DNA of 64,000 nt from Eubacterium sp. An11 (GTDB taxonomy: Bacteria > Bacillota > Clostridia > Lachnospirales > Lachnospiraceae), in NCBI RefSeq assembly GCF_002161065.1, contig NZ_NFLV01000001.1:353106-417105 (forward strand), read 5' to 3'. The notes under the pieces are model-generated. The model ran no database searches, was not told where the DNA came from, and saw only the letters and a program-made list of their open reading frames with translations. This document shows, piece after piece, positions 59,778 to 64,000 of this stretch. A program made the translations under genes and the position numbers. The first letter of the stretch is position 1. The number at the start of each line of letters is the position of its first letter.

Positions 59778-62762
59778 TCATTTTCTGAGAATCCGGATGG
59801 AGTTCAACAGGCAGATGACGGATACTCCTGTGTCAGCAAACACGGCAATCCACATGTTGGCAAAACCGAACAGCCCCATGATCATGACGATGATCTTGAT
59901 GGCCAGAGCAAATACCACATTCTGCCAGGAAATACGGTTGGTCATCTTAGCAATGCGCAAAGCTTCCGGAATGGCGTTCATCTCTGAATTCATGAATACC
60001 ACATCCGCCGCCTCGATGGCCGCGTCGGCACCGCTTCCCATGGCGGCCCCCACATCGGCGCCGGCCAGTACAGGCGCATCGTTGATACCATCGCCCACAA
60101 ACATGACTGCTCCATGCTGCTCACGTACTTTCTGCAGCTCAGAAAGTTTATCCTGCGGCAGAAGTTTCGCATGTACTTCGTCGATACCGGTATCTTTTGC
60201 CACCTTTTCGGCGCTTTCCTGGGCGTCTCCCGTCAGCATGACGGTGCGGATGCCCAGCTTTTTGACCGCTGTGATGGCGGCCGGCGCGTCTTCTTTGATG
60301 GTATCGGAAATAACGATATTACCGATAAATGTACCATTAAGAGCCACCAGTACTTCCGTGCCGAAATCTTCTTTCCGGTATGCGCCCATGTCCACATGAC
60401 TGGCGTCCATGAGCTTGCGGTTGCCGCATAATACCTCACCCCGGCTGATAGTCGCACGGATACCGTGTCCGGCGATCTCTTCCACGCTGGAAGGCCGCTC
60501 GATATCGAGACCTTTCTGCTCTGCCGCCTCCACAATGCTGTTTCCGATCGGATGGGTGGATGACAGCTCGCAGCTGGCGCTTATTGCCAGCAGTTCGTCG
60601 GCACTTACTGTGCCGGCCACCGGATTGGCGGACTGTACCACAAAGTTTCCTTTGGTGATGGTTCCCGTCTTATCCATGACGATGGCCCTGACTTTCTTCA
60701 GTGCTTCAATGGCAATGCCGCCCTTAAAAAGGATTCCACGCTTGGACGCCGCTCCGATACCGGAGAAGAACGCCAGCGGCACCGACAGCACCAGTGCACA
60801 CGGACAGCTGATGACCAGGAACGTAAGGGCCGTATAGACAGACGCCGTTCCGCTGACGCCGTACACCCTGGATACCTCTCCTGCATAGGACGGGTCCACA
60901 AACAGATGCCAGTTCATGGACTCCGGCAGAAGGAACGGCAGCACCAGAGCCACAAACAGTGCGAAAAATACCACAAACGGTGTGTATACCCGGGCAAAAC
61001 GGGTGATAAATTTATCAATATTCGGCTTGCTGGCCGCTGCATTTTCCACGGAATCAAGAATCCTTGTGACCATGGACTCCTCAAGAATCTTCTCCACACG
61101 GACTTTCAGCTGTCCCGAGGTGTTCACGCAGCCGGACACTACGCCGTCGCCAACCCTTGCCATCACCGGAACCGGCTCTCCGGTCACCGGGGAAGTATCG
61201 ATACGGCTCTCGCCATCAATGATCACACCGTCCAGCGGAATCCGGTCGCCCGGACGAACCAGGACGATATCTCCCACATTTGCTTCTTCCGCATCAATGA
61301 CACGGATATCCTCGCCCACCACAAGATTTACCACTTCCGGCCGCAGGTCAACGGCCTCCATGATCTGTGAACGGCTCTGTTCTGTCGCTCTCTCCTCGAA
61401 ATATTCTCCAATACGGTAGAACAGCATAACGCCCACGGCCTCCGGAAACTCCTGAATCAAAAAGGCGCCGATGGTGGCGATACTCATCAGAAAATTCTCG
61501 TCAAAGACCTGCCCTTTGGCAATGTTTTTGCCGGCAGTCATCAGTACCTTTCCTCCGAGAATCAGGTATGCAACCAGGAATAACACAAGCAGCGGAATCT
61601 GCCCGGCCCCCATATGTTCCAGGATCTCGCCGGCCACAAACAGCACCGCGCCGACGCCGATGGAAAACAGTGGATTCTTCCAGAATGGTTCTTTCTTTTC
61701 CCCGGCCGCTGCAGACACTGTCCTTTCCTTCGGAACCACGGTAACACCGTCTTCCATAGAATCAATCACCGCCTGAATATCCGGAATCAATGCGTCCGGA
61801 TTCTTTGCCGACAGCTTCATCTGTTTTGTGGCAAATGTGATGGTCACATCATCCACTTTATCCATCGTTTTCAGTTTTGCCTCAATCTTTGCGGCGCAGT
61901 TGGCGCAGTCAAGGCCCTCCAGAATATAAAGCTTCGTGTCGGACACAGAAGAAATCTTCTTCCTTTTTCTCGGAACAATAGTAACTCCATCTTCAATGGA
62001 ATCCACCACCGCCTGCATCTTCGGCAGCAGCTCATCCTGATCATTGGCGGACACCCGCAGCTGTTTGGTGGCAAAGGCCACGGATGCAAAGCCTACCTCC
62101 GGCATCTGCCGGATCTTTGCCTCAATCTTCGCCGCACAGTTGGCACAGTCAATGCCTTCCAGGATGTAGACCCTCTTCTCCAGATCCTCATCCGGCATAT
62201 GGCAGGTACATTTCGCCAGACTCTCCCCGCACACATCACAGTACTCCACAAAGGAATGACACAATTCACAGTCACAATCCTCCGGATGTCCCTCCACATG
62301 GTGGAACTCTTCCACGAAATGTGTGTGGGAGCGGGTAGCGTGCGGACCTTCCCTGTGATCATGATGATGCTCATGGTGATGCTCGTGATCGTGGCCGCAG
62401 CCGCAGCCCTCGCCGTGCTCATGGTGATGCTCGTGATCGTGGCCACATCCACAGCTCTCGCCATGCTCATGGTGATGGTCATGATCATGGTGTTCATGAT
62501 CATGATGGCTATGTGCATGGGCCTGCGTCCGTTTTCCACCCCGGGTCCGCTCTGCCACTTCCACATCCGGCTCCATGGATTTCACCACTTCCCGAATCTG
62601 TGGAAGAAGTGCATCCGGATCCTCCGCGGAAAAACGAAGCTGTTTCGTCGCATAGGTGACCGAAACGTCAGAAAGACCGGGCATCTTGCTTAATTTATTC
62701 TCGATCTTGGCAGCGCAGTTGGCACAGTCAAGCCCCTCCAGAATATAAACTTTCCTCTTCAT
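59778..62762 (-). CDS. Heavy-metal P1B-type ATPase with three HMA domains and His-rich segment
   Basis: A 994-residue zinc/cadmium exporter. GLDCANC or GIDCANC metal sites occur in HMA domains at about residues 13, 205 and 287. Between HMA1 and HMA2 (about 80-180) lies a long His-rich stretch with repeated HDHEHHHEHGE units, CGCG pairs, and a cysteine-rich CDCELCHSFVEYCDVCG segment. The pump core has CPCALV (about 652), DKTGT (about 695) and GDGINDAPVL. It follows the ArsR gene by 150 bases and ends at its own terminator. Confidence 0.95.
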   Translation of the reverse strand: MKRKVYILEGLDCANCAAKIENKLSKMPGLSDVSVTYATKQLRFSAEDPDALLPQIREVVKSMEPDVEVAERTRGGKRTQAHAHSHHDHEHHDHDHHHEHGESCGCGHDHEHHHEHGEGCGCGHDHEHHHEHHHDHREGPHATRSHTHFVEEFHHVEGHPEDCDCELCHSFVEYCDVCGESLAKCTCHMPDEDLEKRVYILEGIDCANCAAKIEAKIRQMPEVGFASVAFATKQLRVSANDQDELLPKMQAVVDSIEDGVTIVPRKRKKISSVSDTKLYILEGLDCANCAAKIEAKLKTMDKVDDVTITFATKQMKLSAKNPDALIPDIQAVIDSMEDGVTVVPKERTVSAAAGEKKEPFWKNPLFSIGVGAVLFVAGEILEHMGAGQIPLLVLFLVAYLILGGKVLMTAGKNIAKGQVFDENFLMSIATIGAFLIQEFPEAVGVMLFYRIGEYFEERATEQSRSQIMEAVDLRPEVVNLVVGEDIRVIDAEEANVGDIVLVRPGDRIPLDGVIIDGESRIDTSPVTGEPVPVMARVGDGVVSGCVNTSGQLKVRVEKILEESMVTRILDSVENAAASKPNIDKFITRFARVYTPFVVFFALFVALVLPFLLPESMNWHLFVDPSYAGEVSRVYGVSGTASVYTALTFLVISCPCALVLSVPLAFFSGIGAASKRGILFKGGIAIEALKKVRAIVMDKTGTITKGNFVVQSANPVAGTVSADELLAISASCELSSTHPIGNSIVEAAEQKGLDIERPSSVEEIAGHGIRATISRGEVLCGNRKLMDASHVDMGAYRKEDFGTEVLVALNGTFIGNIVISDTIKEDAPAAITAVKKLGIRTVMLTGDAQESAEKVAKDTGIDEVHAKLLPQDKLSELQKVREQHGAVMFVGDGINDAPVLAGADVGAAMGSGADAAIEAADVVFMNSEMNAIPEALRIAKMTNRISWQNVVFALAIKIIVMIMGLFGFANMWIAVFADTGVSVICLLNSIRILRK

Positions 62763-62912
62763 ATTTTAGATTCCCCTCTTAAATGTTCATCAATTCTCCA
62801 TATTTTATACACTGTCATGATTCCCATTTGTCCAAGCTGGAGAAGGAAATGGTAGTGATTGAAAACGCTCTGCCTGAAGGGCATACCGGCCGGTTACGCC
62901 ATAAAAGACAGT

Positions 62913-63272
62913 TTATTGTTCCGTATGCACCATATGCACCATGGCCTCTTCCAGAATATCCACAATATGTTCATCATCTAATGAATAAAAAACATTTTTC
63001 CCATCCCGTCTGGACTTAATCTGATGCATGTTGCGCATCACTGCCAGCTGATGGGATACGGCAGATTTTGTCATGTCAAGCAATACTGCGATATCTCCCG
63101 CACACATTTCCTGTTCTTTGATGGCGTACAGAATCCGGAGCCGCGTCTTATCGGCGAGAACCTTATAAAAAGAAACCACCTTTTCAATATCCGCATCGTC
63201 CGGCATACTTTTCTGTACCTGCTCGATACTCTCAGGAAACAACGCTGTGCTGTCACTTTTTTTCGTTGCCAT
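62913..63272 (-). CDS. ArsR/SmtB family zinc-responsive repressor (CzrA-like)
   Basis: A 119-residue winged-helix repressor. The alpha-5 metal site matches CzrA/SmtB: D100, H102, H113 and H116 with correct spacing (DEHIVDILEEAMVHMVH). The alpha-3 site is incomplete (EMCAGDIA has one Cys where CadC has two), so Zn or Co rather than Cd/Pb is predicted. DMTKSAVSHQLAVMRNMHQIKSRRDGK is the HTH and wing. The ATG at 63272 follows GGGAGG. It is autoregulated through the operators at 63294-63355. Confidence 0.93.
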   Translation of the reverse strand: MATKKSDSTALFPESIEQVQKSMPDDADIEKVVSFYKVLADKTRLRILYAIKEQEMCAGDIAVLLDMTKSAVSHQLAVMRNMHQIKSRRDGKNVFYSLDDEHIVDILEEAMVHMVHTEQ

Positions 63273-63293
63273 AACTACCTCCCTATCGTCAAA

Positions 63294-63362
63294 TGAATGT
63301 AAATTCAATTGAACATTCATTCAACTAAGCACATTATAGTTGAACAAACATTCAATTGTCAA
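63294..63362 (-). promoter_or_regulatory. Zn operon promoter with embedded operator repeats
   Basis: TTGACA (63357-63362) and TATAAT (63333-63338) on the minus strand are separated by 18 bases. An operator-like repeat, TTGAACAAACATTCAA (63340-63355), fills that spacer. A second, TTGAACATTCATTCAA (63309-63324), lies 31 bases away over the start site, and a third TGAAT-ATTCA palindrome is at 63294-63307. Confidence 0.85.
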
Positions 63363-63474
63363 GTATGTTTTTGCTGTTTTTTTCGCCAAATTTTCTCATT
63401 AAAGAAAGAAATCTTTTTGCCATGAGAAAACAGATTATTCACATGTAGATATAGTGTATTATCAACCAAAGAAA

Positions 63475-63503
63475 ATGTCAAATTACCGTGGGTGTGTTAC
63501 AAT
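63475..63503 (+). promoter_or_regulatory. Promoter of the structured RNA
   Basis: An extended -10 (TGTTACAAT, 63495-63503) is preceded by ATGTCA with 17 bases of spacing. The start near 63510 fits the 5' end of the structured region. Confidence 0.55.
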
Positions 63504-63514
63504 AGAAGTGATAA

Positions 63515-63845
63515 ATTGGGATTTGTAAAGGTGGTAACAGCTACCCGATCAAACAGACAATGACGTAAGGCACATACGGATTCGCCCGACTCGACCCTCA
63601 GTCGGACTGACCAGGGATATCCTTGTAAAATGACTACATCAGTCCTCCCTCACAGCTCGCGGTCGAAAGCCGTATGTGTCCAAAACGTCATCTGCCTGTT
63701 GAGAAACCTTTGTTTCACCTTTACAAAAATCCTGTGCTACGTTGACAAATCCCCAGGCTATGGCTGCAGACGAATAGCGGATACCCAAATTTACAGTCGT
63801 ATCTGTCTGGCATGCATGAACCTGCAGAGCAAGCCGCACAGGTAG
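63515..63845 (+). ncRNA. HEARO-like structured RNA (probable IscB omega-RNA)
   Basis: A 330-base region with many nested pairings: TTTGTAAAGGTG (63522) with CACCTTTACAAA (63716); TGACGT (63561) with ACGTCA (63685); CACATACGG (63571) with CCGTATGTG (63670); CCGACT (63586) with AGTCGG (63600); CCTGTGC (63731) with GCACAGG (63836); and CTGCAG at 63764 with CTGCAG at 63822. The stretches GGTCGAAAGCCG, AATCCCCAGG and ATAGCGGATACC match blocks I recall from the OgeuIscB omega-RNA. IscB omega-RNAs lie just 5' of the nuclease gene, as would fit here. No protein-coding signal is seen. Confidence 0.62.
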
Positions 63846-64000
63846 CTTTCCTGTCGGTTTGAATCAGGTATTTTTGCTATAATTGATGGACCGTTTAATA
63901 GTCAAAAACTGCCACAATCTGTTGTTTCGCCAGGGTAGCCAGGATTCTTTGTAAATCTCTATGCACGCAGACTGCATTTGGAGAAGACGAGGTATTGATA
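63846..64000 (+). promoter_or_regulatory. Possible promoter and leader of a gene beyond the right edge
   Basis: An extended -10 (TGCTATAAT, 63875-63883) and a GAGG ribosome-binding site (63989-63992) suggest that a plus-strand reading frame starts at 64000 or just beyond. If the RNA is an omega-RNA, this is the expected place for iscB. A small ATGCA/TGCAT hairpin lies at about 63960. Confidence 0.4.

Noticed and set aside
61614..62693. 359-residue plus-strand frame over the ATPase N-terminus
   Set aside because: It is antisense to the HMA/His-rich region and has no start signal or family similarity.
63630..63845. Two opposite 66-71-residue frames in the last kilobase
   Set aside because: They lie on the structured RNA; pairing constraints explain the sequence and no ribosome-binding site precedes them.
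63515..63845. 6S RNA, tmRNA, SRP RNA or RNase P RNA
   Set aside because: The conserved blocks of those RNAs are absent and the multi-stem layout differs from a single long 6S rod.

Overview
The window is a contiguous stretch of chromosome from a low-to-mid GC, Gram-positive anaerobe, most probably a member of the Lachnospiraceae (Clostridia). The evidence is the gene content: a ylxM-ffh-rpsP-khpA-rimM-trmD-rplS operon, rubrerythrin, a FabK/FabT-type fatty-acid operon with a fused accDA, a DUF5688 protein, an EFR1 flavodoxin-ferredoxin, a TatD-associated radical SAM protein, and near-consensus TTGACA/TATAAT promoters with strong GGAGG ribosome-binding sites. No species name is claimed.

Layout. 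1-4000 (minus strand) is the SRP/S16/tRNA-modification operon. 4300-12500 holds housekeeping and surface genes (rubrerythrin, RarA, a histidine phosphatase, a cold-shock protein, an AI-2E family permease, DUF5688, a lipoprotein, an acyltransferase). 12578-13535 is a nine-gene tRNA array under one strong promoter; it contains a duplicated Gly-Pro pair. 13700-31500 carries pcrA, a YdjI-type SPFH protein, a redox operon (pyridoxamine kinase, radical SAM, AhpC, a TrxR fused to a thioredoxin-fold module, L-lactate dehydrogenase), murI and a Na+/H+ antiporter, with several intergenic repeat blocks.

31779-43070 is a complete type II fatty-acid synthesis operon (fabH-acpP-fabK-fabD-fabG-fabF-accB-fabZ-accC-accDA). 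A FabX-like flavoenzyme and a FabT-like repressor gene close it, and a FabT-type operator sits at its promoter. 43277-56440 holds an orphan EutP GTPase, a large membrane protein, sigma-54, an EFR1 protein, two tandem secreted beta-helix proteins, carbamate kinase, a patatin, TmcAL and acetate kinase.

56588-59460 is a degraded accessory patch: a 5'-truncated AT-rich FN3 gene and a frameshifted XRE-type regulator. 59778-63362 is a zinc/cadmium efflux operon, an ArsR/SmtB repressor plus a His-rich P1B ATPase with three HMA domains, whose promoter is embedded in operator repeats. The last 500 bases hold a highly structured RNA on the plus strand that resembles the HEARO / IscB omega-RNA. An IscB-type reading frame would be expected to start at or just beyond the right edge. 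This is the most interesting element in the window.
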